Assembly (NCBI GenBank): GCA_013822695.1
Contig: PNKW01000002.1
Location: 16,193-80,192, forward strand
Length of the DNA stretch: 64,000 bases
Direction of reading: 5' to 3'
Source of the DNA: Erythrobacter sp.
Lineage (GTDB): Bacteria; Pseudomonadota; Alphaproteobacteria; Sphingomonadales; Sphingomonadaceae
Positions 49,478 to 57,426 of this stretch are shown here, piece after piece (positions within the stretch are counted from its first letter, which is position 1; each line of letters starts with the position of its first letter). Both the position numbers and the translations under genes were made by a program. A model generated the notes under the pieces. The model saw nothing but the letters and a program-made list of their open reading frames with translations, searched no databases and was not told where the DNA came from.

Positions 49478-49615
49478 TGCGGGGGTCTCCTGTCTGGCCT
49501 TCCCAATGCCCCCCGTGGGGCTGGCTTGCAACCCTCGCCGCTCCCCTCAAAAGTGCTGGCATCCCTGCTTGCGGCGGGGCACTGTCGGCGCAGGACGAGG
49601 CGAAAGGGGCCGGTG

Positions 49616-50578
49616 ATGATGAAGGCGTGGATGTGGATCGGCGGCGCGGCGGCGGCGCTGATGGCGGGGGCCGCACCGGCGCAAGAGAGTGCCGAGGCGA
49701 CCGCGCAGGGCACTCTCGTGGTCGCCGAGCCGCGCATCATCGAAGGCACGCTCGAACTGGTCGCGACCGGCTATACCTTCACCGAAGGCCCCGCGTGGGA
49801 CGGCACGCGGCTGATCTTCAGCGACATTCCGGGCGATGCAGTCCATGCCCACACCCCGGGCGAGGCCGGCGCGAAGCTGCTCTACGCGCCCAGCATGAAC
49901 GCTAACGGGCACACCTTTGACCTTGCGGGCCGTCTGCTCAATGCCGAGCACGGCAGCGGCGCAATCACCCGCTGGACGCCGGAGAGCGGGCGGCAGGTGA
50001 TCGTCGAGGCATACGAGGGCAAGCACCTCAACAGCCCCAATGACGTCGTGGTGCGCAGCGACGGGCTGATCCTGTTCACCGATCCGCCCTATGGCCTGGG
50101 CCAGCGCGCGGCGGAGCTGGCCTTCTCGGGCGTCTTCGCGCTCGACGAGAAGACCGGAGGCATGGTGCTGATCGACGATGCACATTCGCGCCCCAACGGT
50201 CTTGCGCTCTCGCCCGACGAGACGGTGCTCTATGTCGGCGACACCGCGACCCAGACCGTCTGGGCCTATGACCTTGCCGCCGACGGCACCGCATCGGGCA
50301 AGCGGCTGGTGGTCGACGTCACCGACGAGATTAGGCCGGGCCGGATCGACGGGCTGCGGGTCGACCGCGAGGGGCTGGTCTATGTCACCTGCCCCGGCGG
50401 GATCTGCGTGGTCGATCCGGCGCGCCGCGAGGTAATCGAACGGCTCGCCACCCCCAAGCGCGCGACCAACCTTGCCTGGGGCGGGCCCGAGCTGTCCGAC
50501 CTCTACATCACCGCACAGTCCGACGTTTACCGCGTGCAGACCCGCGCGCGCGGGGTGGGATCGTCGAGCCGGCGGTAG
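49616..50578 (+). CDS. secreted SMP-30/gluconolactonase-family protein
   Basis: About 320 residues with a signal peptide (MMKAWMWIGGAAAALMAGAA, cleavage near AQ/ES), so it is periplasmic. It has a six-bladed propeller of the SMP-30 family: TFTEGPAWDGTRLIFSDIP, LNSPNDVVVRSDG, RPNGLALSPDETVLYVGDT, and GRIDGLRVDREG, carrying the metal ligands E, N and D. The usual activity is lactone hydrolysis. Starts at 49616 and 49619 are both possible. Confidence 0.87.
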   Translation: MMKAWMWIGGAAAALMAGAAPAQESAEATAQGTLVVAEPRIIEGTLELVATGYTFTEGPAWDGTRLIFSDIPGDAVHAHTPGEAGAKLLYAPSMNANGHTFDLAGRLLNAEHGSGAITRWTPESGRQVIVEAYEGKHLNSPNDVVVRSDGLILFTDPPYGLGQRAAELAFSGVFALDEKTGGMVLIDDAHSRPNGLALSPDETVLYVGDTATQTVWAYDLAADGTASGKRLVVDVTDEIRPGRIDGLRVDREGLVYVTCPGGICVVDPARREVIERLATPKRATNLAWGGPELSDLYITAQSDVYRVQTRARGVGSSSRR

Positions 50579-50584
50579 GCCTTA

Positions 50585-50675
50585 GCCCCTTCCCTTGGGG
50601 GAAGGGGTTGGGGGTGGGGGTTCGACACCCGCTATGGCCGTACCCCCACCCCCGACCCCTCCCCACGGGGAGGGG
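50585..50675. repeat. large C/G-rich inverted repeat between convergent genes
   Basis: Two arms of about 35 bp, each with a CCCCT...GGGG hairpin plus a GGGGGTGGGGG run (50585-50620 and complement at 50641-50675), are separated by about 20 bp. It resembles REP/BIME elements of sphingomonads and could also end transcription from both sides. There is no T-run. Confidence 0.75.
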
Positions 50676-50710
50676 AGAAGAAAGGTGCGTTACCCTGAGG
50701 GCTGAGGCAA

Positions 50711-52063
50711 TTACTCCGAAGGGATGAGCGTAATCTCGGTCTGCCGCCCATCGATGAAGCGCACGCTCGCGCCGTCGAAAAAGGCGTCCTCCTCGGTGCG
50801 GAAATCGACCCGCTGCCCGCCCCATTCGGGCACGGCAGCGTATGACGTCAGCTCGATCGACCAGGCGGTATTCGGCCGGATCGGGCCGCTCCCGCGCGGG
50901 TCGCCCTTCTGGTTGTCCCAGAAGCCGATCGCAGGCCCCGCACCGTGGCCGTGGTGGCCGATGGGGTGGGTGTAGATCGAAGGGTCGAGCCCCGCCGCGA
51001 TCGCATCGGCCCGCGCTTGCGCCAGCGCCTCGTTGCCGCTCCGCCCGGTCTTGAAGGCGGCGCGCAGGAAGTCCTGCACCTTGTTGCTGTTCGCCAGCCC
51101 CGCGCTGAGGCCTGCGGGCGCCGCAGTCTCGCCGGGCTTGAGCACATAGGCCAAATGCTGGGTGTCGGTGTTGAGCCTCAGATAGGTGATGCCGAAATCG
51201 GTCCAGAGGAGATCGCCCGGCTGGATCACCTCCTCGCCCTCGATCATCCCCTCGCGTCCCTGCCGCTGGATCGCGACCGAAGAGTGGAACCACGGGGTGA
51301 GGCCGAGCTGCATCAGCCGGTCGCGATACCACCACTGCACCTCCTCTGCGGTGGTGACGCCAGGGGTGATGACCTTCCGCGAAAGCGCCTCGCCGATCAC
51401 CGCATGGGCGATGCGGACCACGGTGGGGTAGATTTCCATCTCGGCGGGCGTGCGGGTTTCGAGCCAGCGGATCGCCAGCCCCTCGCCGCTGGTGACGCGC
51501 TCGTGCAGCGCGGAGGGCAGGGCGGACATGAAGCGATCATACTGGCTCAGCGTCATCCCGTCGGCGAACTGGGTGAGATCGGAGGAATTGATCGCGATCT
51601 TCGCCGGGTCGCGCGCGGCGATCAGGTCGGCGACCGCCTGCCACTGGTCGGGCTGCTTGTCCGGATCCCACGCCGGCGCGAACAGCCCGCCGAGGCCGTA
51701 GCGGCTGACGGTCAGACGCTCGACCGGCTTGCCGTTGCCCGGGTCATGGAAGATCAGGATGGTGCGGCGCCGGGCGTGAAAATTCTCGGCATCGAGCATG
51801 GTGGCGACCACCGGCTCCTCGAAATACTCGCGCGCGACCAGCAGCCACAGGTCGATCCCCTCGGCGCGCATGATCGCGGGGATCAGCGTGTCGAGGCGTT
51901 CGGAGAGGATGCGATTTTCGAGCGCCGCGCGCTCGCGCGGGGCGAGGATGGCGGGCAGGGCGGGGACGGCCTGCTCGGTCTCGCTGAGAGTGAGCGGTGC
52001 CTCCGCCAGCGCGGGCATTGCTGCCAGCATCGCTGCCAGTGAGATGAAATGCCGTCCGATCAT
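50711..52063 (-). CDS. periplasmic M24-family metallopeptidase (Xaa-Pro aminopeptidase-like)
   Basis: About 450 residues with a signal peptide (MIGRHFISLAAMLAAMPALA). An N-terminal creatinase-like domain is followed by the pita-bread fold with its five metal ligands: DFGITYLRLNTD, the histidine in HPIGHHGHGAG, the glutamate in SIELTSYAAVPEW, and another in RTEEDAFFD. It probably removes residues next to proline or acts on a related peptide. It is monocistronic. Confidence 0.88.
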   Translation of the reverse strand: MIGRHFISLAAMLAAMPALAEAPLTLSETEQAVPALPAILAPRERAALENRILSERLDTLIPAIMRAEGIDLWLLVAREYFEEPVVATMLDAENFHARRRTILIFHDPGNGKPVERLTVSRYGLGGLFAPAWDPDKQPDQWQAVADLIAARDPAKIAINSSDLTQFADGMTLSQYDRFMSALPSALHERVTSGEGLAIRWLETRTPAEMEIYPTVVRIAHAVIGEALSRKVITPGVTTAEEVQWWYRDRLMQLGLTPWFHSSVAIQRQGREGMIEGEEVIQPGDLLWTDFGITYLRLNTDTQHLAYVLKPGETAAPAGLSAGLANSNKVQDFLRAAFKTGRSGNEALAQARADAIAAGLDPSIYTHPIGHHGHGAGPAIGFWDNQKGDPRGSGPIRPNTAWSIELTSYAAVPEWGGQRVDFRTEEDAFFDGASVRFIDGRQTEITLIPSE

Positions 52064-52126
52064 GCCTGTCCCCTTGTGCCTCGCGCCGACAGTGACGCGG
52101 CGCGGACACGGGATCAAGCGCGCAGC

Positions 52127-52909
52127 TTATTCGGAGCCATCGTCGAACCCGATGCGTTCCGCCGCCGCGCCCGACATGATGAAGCCGATCGGCCGCTCGG
52201 TCTCTTCCTGCAGGTGGGCGATGAGGCTGGCAGTGCGGGCGAGGAGCGAGATGCCCTTGAGCGCCGCGAGGGGAAAGCCTGCGTCGAGCATCACCGCAGG
52301 GATCGCGCCGTTGACGTTGATGGGGAGCGCACGGCCGATGGCCTCGGGCAGCACGGTCTCCATGGTGCGCAGCATGGCGATGTGCTTGCCCTCCATCCCG
52401 TGCTCCTTGGCGAGCGCCAGCAGGCGGTGCGCGCGCGGATCGCCGCCCGAGTGCTGGGGGTGGCCAAAGCCGGGGATCGCCTTCTTCTCGGCGCGCAAGG
52501 CCTTGATCGCCGCGATGGCGGTGGCGGCGGGATCGCCGCCTTCGGCGTCCGCGACGACCTGCGCATAGAACCTGCCCGCGACCTCGGCGCTCCCCAGCAC
52601 CACGCTCCCGCAGCCGAGCAGTCCCGCCGCAACCGCGCCGTGGAAGGCCTCGGGCGCGGCAGCGTAGGTCATGCGGGTGGCGACGACACTCGGCACCAGC
52701 CCATGCTCGGCAATGGCGCAAAGCACCGCATCGGCGAGCGCCTTCTGCGGCGTGCTCGGCATGGTGCCGGTCACCAGCAGCCAGAAATAGGAGGTGAAGT
52801 CGACATGACCGATCACCTCGCTACACAGGTCGAGCCCGCGCACGGTTATGGTCGTGGCGTCGGAGGTGCATATCGCAGTGGTTGCGTTGTCTTGCTTGCC
52901 GATGCGCAT
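52127..52909 (-). CDS. short citrate synthase-family protein, citryl-CoA lyase-like
   Basis: About 260 residues, against about 430 for citrate synthase. The two active-site histidines of the fold are seen as H90 in EAFHGAVAAGLLG and H150 in IPGFGHPQHSGGD. Short forms of this family include citryl-CoA lyase, which splits citryl-CoA or related 3-hydroxy-3-methylacyl-type CoA esters. It is divergent from a CoA-transferase gene across a 92-bp promoter with two palindromes, so a CoA-ester made by that transferase is the likely substrate (inference). Confidence 0.78.
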   Translation of the reverse strand: MRIGKQDNATTAICTSDATTITVRGLDLCSEVIGHVDFTSYFWLLVTGTMPSTPQKALADAVLCAIAEHGLVPSVVATRMTYAAAPEAFHGAVAAGLLGCGSVVLGSAEVAGRFYAQVVADAEGGDPAATAIAAIKALRAEKKAIPGFGHPQHSGGDPRAHRLLALAKEHGMEGKHIAMLRTMETVLPEAIGRALPINVNGAIPAVMLDAGFPLAALKGISLLARTASLIAHLQEETERPIGFIMSGAAAERIGFDDGSE

Positions 52910-52921
52910 GGGCCCTGCCTT

Positions 52922-52953
52922 TTCGTTATTCGAAGTTGATTTCGTTATGCGAA
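52922..52953. promoter_or_regulatory. twin TTCG-N5-CGAA operator between the lyase and CoA-transferase genes
   Basis: Two 13-bp palindromes, TTCGTTATTCGAA at 52922-52934 and TTCGTTATGCGAA at 52941-52953, are joined by GTTGAT, 19 bp centre to centre. The same arrangement occurs at 57322-57353. IclR regulators bind paired palindromes like these, and an IclR gene lies in the rightward operon. Confidence 0.75.
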
Positions 52954-53001
52954 GAATATAGTGTCACATGCAGATCAAGGCAAGCAGATGGGATCAGAGC
53001 G

Positions 53002-54162
53002 ATGACAGCTAGGCCGCTCGCAGGCGTTACCGTGCTCGAAATGGGCACCTTCATCACCGGCCCGGCCGCCGGGATGCTGCTTGCCGATCTCGGTGCCGAT
53101 GTCATCAAGGTCGAGCAGCCGGGGACGGGCGATCCGTTCCGCAGCTTCAAGGGCGAGCTCTATTCGCCGCACTTCCAGACCTATAACCGCAACAAGCGTT
53201 CAATCACGATCGACCCCAAGAAGGAAAGCGATCTTTTCGTCCTCGACCAGTTGATCGAGACGGCGGACGTGTTCATCCAGAATTTCCGCCCGGGCGTGGC
53301 GGGGCGGCTGAAGGTCGATGCCGAGCGGCTTCAGGCGATCAACCCGCGGCTGGTCTATGCCTCGATCTCGGGCTTTGGCAGCGAGGGGCCGGAGCGCGAT
53401 CGCCCCGCCTTCGACACCGTCGCACAGGCCGCGAGCGGCTTCCTGCGGCTGCTGGTCAACCCCGAACACCCCCGCATCGTCGGCCCCGCCATCGCCGATG
53501 CCATGACCGGGTTCTACACCGCGCTCGGCATCCTTGCCGCGCTCAACGAACGCCACGTCACGGGCAAGGGACGGGTGGTCGAAACCTCGATGTTCGAGGC
53601 GATGTGCCATTTCAACCTTGACGATTTCACCCACCTGCTGTCCGCCGACCAGGTGATGGGGCCCTATAGCCGCCCGCATGTCAGCCAGAGCTACGTCTTT
53701 CAGTGCGCCGATGGCAAGTGGCTCGCGCTGCACATGTCCTCCCCGCCCAAGTTCTGGGAGAACCTTGCCGTCGCCGTGGGTCACCCCGACATGCTGAGCC
53801 GCCCCGCCTTCGCCAGCCGCGAGGCGCGGATTGCGCATTACGAGGATGTGGTTGCCTTCCTCGCCCCGATCTTTGCGGGGCAGACGCGGGCGCAATGGAC
53901 CGAGACGCTAACCCGTCTCGAAGTGCCCAACTCGCCCGTATACGATACCAAGGAAGTGCTCGCGACCGAGCAGGCCAAGGTGCTGGGGCTGGAGGTCACT
54001 GACCCGGACGGCCCCAAGGGCACCTTCCGCACCATCCGCTTCCCTGTGTCCTTCGATGGCGCACGGATGGACAGCGTCACCGCGCCGCCCCTATTGGGGG
54101 CCGACGACGCGGCGATCCGCCGCTCCATCGAAAGGCCGGTGCATGGGATCGCCAGGGGCTGA
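53002..54162 (+). CDS. family III CoA-transferase (CaiB/BaiF)
   Basis: About 386 residues. LAGVTVLEMGTFITGPAAGM, LADLGADVIKVEQPGTGDPF, and NRNKRSITID are family marks. The catalytic aspartate is D138 in ERDRPAFDTVAQAASG. It moves CoA between carboxylic acids. The final 20 bp overlap the IclR gene. With the divergent citryl-CoA lyase-like gene it may activate and split a tricarboxylic or hydroxy acid. Confidence 0.9.
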   Translation: MTARPLAGVTVLEMGTFITGPAAGMLLADLGADVIKVEQPGTGDPFRSFKGELYSPHFQTYNRNKRSITIDPKKESDLFVLDQLIETADVFIQNFRPGVAGRLKVDAERLQAINPRLVYASISGFGSEGPERDRPAFDTVAQAASGFLRLLVNPEHPRIVGPAIADAMTGFYTALGILAALNERHVTGKGRVVETSMFEAMCHFNLDDFTHLLSADQVMGPYSRPHVSQSYVFQCADGKWLALHMSSPPKFWENLAVAVGHPDMLSRPAFASREARIAHYEDVVAFLAPIFAGQTRAQWTETLTRLEVPNSPVYDTKEVLATEQAKVLGLEVTDPDGPKGTFRTIRFPVSFDGARMDSVTAPPLLGADDAAIRRSIERPVHGIARG

Positions 54163-54970
54163 AGCTGAAGACCGGGGGGCTGGGAAAGACCCTGAGTTTC
54201 TCTCGACACTCGAACGCGGATTGCGCGTGCTGAAGGCGTTTGACGAGGATCACCCCGAGATGACCCTCTCCGAAGTCGCCGCCAAGACCGCGCTGCCCCC
54301 GGCGGTCGCGCGGCGCTGCCTGATCACCTTGGTGGAGCTGGGCTATGTCGGCCAGCACGAGCGCAAGTTCCTGCTGCGCCCCGCGGTGCTGACCATCGGC
54401 TCGGCCTTCCTTGCCTCGATGCAGATCGAGCAGGTGGTGCTGCCGCCCTTGCAAGCCCTGCGCGACCAGACCGGGGACAGCGCCAGCCTTGCTGTCCTCT
54501 CCGGCACCGATATCCTCTATGTCGCGCATGTCTCGACCGACCGGCGCTTCCGCGTCGCGGCGGGAGTGGGGACGCGCTTTCCCTTCCACGCGACCTCGCT
54601 CGGCAAGGCGATCGCGGCGCATCTGCCCGAGGACGAGCGCGCCGTGCTCCTCCACCGCGCGCCCTACCAGCGCTTCACCGAGCGCACGGTCACCGACCAC
54701 CCCGCGCTCGCCGACCGGCTGCACCTGATCGCAACCCGCGGCTACGATTCGGCACTGGACGAGCTCGATTACGGGATCGTCTCGGTCGCGGTGCCGATCT
54801 TCGGGCGCGACAAGCGGGTGATTGCGAGCATCAACTGCTCCACCTCCACCACCCGCATCTCGCAGGACGAACTGGTCCGCACCCGCCTGCCGCTGCTGCG
54901 CCATGCCGCAGGCGACATCGAGGCGGCCTTGAAGCGCTGGCCCGCGCTCGAGGCGAGCCTGCGGCCCTGA
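54143..54970 (+). CDS. IclR-family regulator, PcaR/PobR-like
   Basis: About 275 residues from ATG 54143. The winged helix near 15-75 (FLSTLERGLRVLKAFDEDHP, then LSEVAAKTALPPAVARRCLI) is like that of the PcaR/PcaU/PobR branch, which responds to aromatic acids. The ligand-binding domain follows (YVAHVSTDRRFRVAAGVGTR, HATSLGKAIAAHL). It overlaps the CoA-transferase gene by 20 bp. Two matching twin operators, here and before the TonB receptor gene, are its likely targets. Confidence 0.9.
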   Translation: MGSPGAEAEDRGAGKDPEFLSTLERGLRVLKAFDEDHPEMTLSEVAAKTALPPAVARRCLITLVELGYVGQHERKFLLRPAVLTIGSAFLASMQIEQVVLPPLQALRDQTGDSASLAVLSGTDILYVAHVSTDRRFRVAAGVGTRFPFHATSLGKAIAAHLPEDERAVLLHRAPYQRFTERTVTDHPALADRLHLIATRGYDSALDELDYGIVSVAVPIFGRDKRVIASINCSTSTTRISQDELVRTRLPLLRHAAGDIEAALKRWPALEASLRP

Positions 54971-55115
54971 AGGGCGTGCAAAGGGTAACTTCTGCTTTGG
55001 TGGGGTCAGAGAAAAAAGCTGCCGTTCGGCTATCGACCCCAATCACGCCACACAGTCGAACGTTTACGCGTGCCAAAAGCTGACATAGCATGATCTCGTC
55101 ACACGAGGTTCAAGT

Positions 55116-55817
55116 ATGGTCGCAATGCAGCTCGAGCCGATCGGCCCCAACATCTGGCTGGCAAACGGCACCGAAATCAAATTCATGGGTATGCTTTTGG
55201 GCACCCGCTCCACGATCGTCCGTCTCAACGATGGAGGGGTGTGGATGCACTCGCCGGTTTCGTACAATTCTGAACTCGCGACAGAGATCGAGAACCTTGG
55301 GCCTATCCGTTATCTGGTGGCGCCCAATATCTATCATCACTTCTTCTTGAAAGAGTGGCAGGATCGCTACCCTGACGCTGAGCTCATCGGGCCACGCGAC
55401 CTTCCGACCAAGCGGCCAGACCTGGCTTTTTCCGCCTTGTTGGATGATCTGCAATATGACCCATGGTCAGGCGAAATCGACCGGGTTGTTTTCACGGGCA
55501 GCCGCGCTTTCGATGAACATGTGTTTTTCCACCGTGCATCGCGGACGGCGATACTCACGGATCTGATCGCGAATGTTCGACTTGATGACCAGTCAACGCT
55601 TGGCCGCCTGGTCGCCCACATTGAAGGTGTCGCGCATCCCAATGGGCGCACCCCCTTTCTCTATCGCCTCGGAATGCGGGACAAGGCAGCCGGTGCCAGG
55701 GCAGTGGCGGCAATATTGGGCTGGGGTGCAACGCAGGCCATCATTTCTCACGGGGAGTGGTTCCGAGAGGATGCGACTCAGGAACTCCGCAAACGGTTCG
55801 CCTGGCTTCCGCTTTAG
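55116..55817 (+). CDS. DUF4336 protein, metallo-hydrolase-like fold
   Basis: About 233 residues. It has GPNIWLANGTEIKFMGM, YLVAPNIYHHFFLKEWQDRY, and AIISHGEWFRED, as in DUF4336 proteins, a branch related to metallo-beta-lactamase folds but with an incomplete metal motif (only the H-H pair is seen). The role is unknown. GAGG lies about 9 bp before the ATG. Base composition is clearly less GC-rich than that of the genes on either side. Confidence 0.8.
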   Translation: MVAMQLEPIGPNIWLANGTEIKFMGMLLGTRSTIVRLNDGGVWMHSPVSYNSELATEIENLGPIRYLVAPNIYHHFFLKEWQDRYPDAELIGPRDLPTKRPDLAFSALLDDLQYDPWSGEIDRVVFTGSRAFDEHVFFHRASRTAILTDLIANVRLDDQSTLGRLVAHIEGVAHPNGRTPFLYRLGMRDKAAGARAVAAILGWGATQAIISHGEWFREDATQELRKRFAWLPL

Positions 55818-56402
55818 CGTTTGCCTCATCCAGAACCTGCCACTCTGCTCTCCCCCCACGAGCCGCCATGCGCCATGCGCCATGCGCCGGGCTGAGGCGC
55901 GATCACGGAACCTGCCCGGCAGGTTCAACCGGTTCTTTTCCAGCAGCCGCCAATCTGGAAACGACCCCGAAGCGGCCGTTCGTGCTACCAGTTTATTTTG
56001 GCGAAGGCCTAGATCGGCGTCACTCACGTCATTCCAGTTTTTTCATGGCCGCCGGGCGATCTGGAGAAATTCAATGGAACAGATTTTTGCGAACAGGGGT
56101 CGGTTTCGGCACGGAAAGGCTAATCCGCTCATCTATTCGCACTTGTCCTTCCAAATCGGCAGGACCCGTCCATCAAACAGCAACCTTGACAATCACGTTT
56201 AGACCAGCACAGTAGACGGATGGTATTCTTCGTCCACATCGCAGCAGCGACCGGCAGGCGATTTAATCGCCCGGCCTGATACGTCAGGTCGGGTCCGTCT
56301 GAGTGGACAGATGTCAGCTGGCATCTTCAGTTTAAAATGTGTGTCTACGTCGCCTAACAGGCCGACGATTGGCGAAGCACTTCTGGAAGAAGGGCATTAT
56401 CC
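55818..56402 (+). other. 585-bp stretch without a convincing gene
   Basis: Open frames here do not resemble proteins. A short tandem CGCCATG repeat occurs near 55866-55886. Composition is mixed and less GC-rich than average. No palindrome like the twin operators is present. An AGAAGG before 56403 serves the next gene. Confidence 0.6.
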
Positions 56403-56774
56403 ATGACTCTACCGGCAATTATCAAAAGTTACCTCGATGCCTACAATTGCAAGGACGTTGCTGCACTGGTGGCATGCGTTGCTGATGATGTTGTATTCGA
56501 GAACGTTTCCAATTCAGTGCAAAGTATCAAGATCGAGGGCAGCGCCGCCTTCGCCGAACTCGCACAACAAGCGGCAGCGATGTTCACAATTCGCCACCAA
56601 GCGGTCAGGAATGCAGTTATCGATGGCGATCTCGTCGCGTTGGAGGTGGATTGGACAGGCACCCCGGCCATTGATCTAGGTCCGATGAAGGCCGGAGAAC
56701 AATTCGCCATGCGCGGCGCTTCGTTCATTACAATCTCGGGCGGGAAGCTGGCCCGGATCGTTGATTTAAGCTGA
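56403..56774 (+). CDS. SnoaL-like / NTF2-fold small protein
   Basis: About 123 residues. The pattern IIKSYLDAYNCKDVAALVAC, ADDVVFEN, and GDLVALEVDWTGTP is that of SnoaL-like polyketide-cyclase/NTF2 folds. Members bind or isomerise small hydrophobic molecules; the ligand cannot be read. It is markedly less GC-rich than its neighbours. A stem-loop at 56796 follows. Confidence 0.75.
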   Translation: MTLPAIIKSYLDAYNCKDVAALVACVADDVVFENVSNSVQSIKIEGSAAFAELAQQAAAMFTIRHQAVRNAVIDGDLVALEVDWTGTPAIDLGPMKAGEQFAMRGASFITISGGKLARIVDLS

Positions 56775-56795
56775 TCTGTGACAAGCGGAGGTTTT

Positions 56796-56819
56796 GGGGA
56801 GCGCCTTTTTGCGCTTCCC
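56796..56819 (+). terminator. probable stem-loop terminator of the SnoaL-like gene
   Basis: A 9-bp stem (GGGGAGCGC with GCGCTTCCC, one G-T pair) has a 6-nt loop and is followed by ATTTCTC. It lies 21 bp after the stop. The T-run is weak. Confidence 0.5.
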
Positions 56820-57321
56820 ATTTCTCGATCCCCTATTTTTAAGTCAGTATCCTGTGCGGTGGAAGCTTTGGGCAATCACGGTCTCAAACCTGCCGTCGGC
56901 AAGCCACCCACCTCCCGCCATTGGCGAAACGATCGGGCAATCCAGAAAGCTGCCGCTTCACCTATGACCCCTCGCGACCGCGAACGCCCGTCACCCCGTG
57001 CCTGACACGGGGCGACGGTTGAGATGGTGGCAGCCCCCTATCCGCAGGCAGCAGAATTGGAGTTTCCACCCTCGTCCTAAATCCGGCGCCCGGTGGAAAA
57101 GGCCCCGAATGCCCGTTCGCGGCGTGAAAACCGCGCGGCTCGCGCAACATTGCTCTGGCGCGCCAAGCAGAGAGTCACGCCGCAGCAACCACCCGGCAAC
57201 GACATGCCAACCACATGCACACCTCATGGCGCCAAAACAGCCCCCGAAACCCACCGATCAGCCCCCATTGCCGCCCCTCCCGACGCCCCGCAACGTGATC
57301 CTGGAGCCAGACCTGCAATGT
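56820..57321 (+). other. non-coding stretch before the TonB receptor promoter
   Basis: No gene is supported. It contains a REP-like hairpin (56989-57018) and otherwise unremarkable sequence up to the twin operator at 57322. Confidence 0.6.
56989..57018. repeat. REP-like hairpin
   Basis: CGTCACCCCGTG and CACGGGGCGACG face each other over a 5-nt loop, with one mismatch. The core matches the two elements at 47811-47966, here as a single compact hairpin. Confidence 0.75.
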
Positions 57322-57353
57322 TTCGCATATCGAAGTTGACTTCGCATTGCGAA
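57322..57353 (+). promoter_or_regulatory. twin TTCG-N5-CGAA operator of the TonB receptor operon
   Basis: TTCGCATATCGAA at 57322-57334 and TTCGCATTGCGAA at 57341-57353 are joined by GTTGAC. Palindrome arms, 6-bp spacer and linker sequence match the operator at 52922-52953. TTGACT overlapping the second palindrome could be a -35 element, so bound regulator would block or contact polymerase. It lies 73 bp before the receptor start. Confidence 0.75.
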
Positions 57354-57426
57354 TTCCATAACCAGCCAATCAGGGAGAGGTCGCCGATAAGAGCGGCGCG
57401 TTCGCGCGCAGACAGGGGAGAGACAT

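Noticed and set aside
47861..49615. Long plus-strand frame leading into the SMP-30-like gene
   Set aside because: This part is antisense to mmsA; the real protein starts with a signal peptide at 49616.
52127..52909. Reading this gene as a housekeeping citrate synthase
   Set aside because: It is about 170 residues too short and sits in a regulated catabolic unit.
55860..55890. CGCCATG short tandem repeat
   Set aside because: Only about three units; not a CRISPR or functional array. No CRISPR array was seen anywhere in the window.
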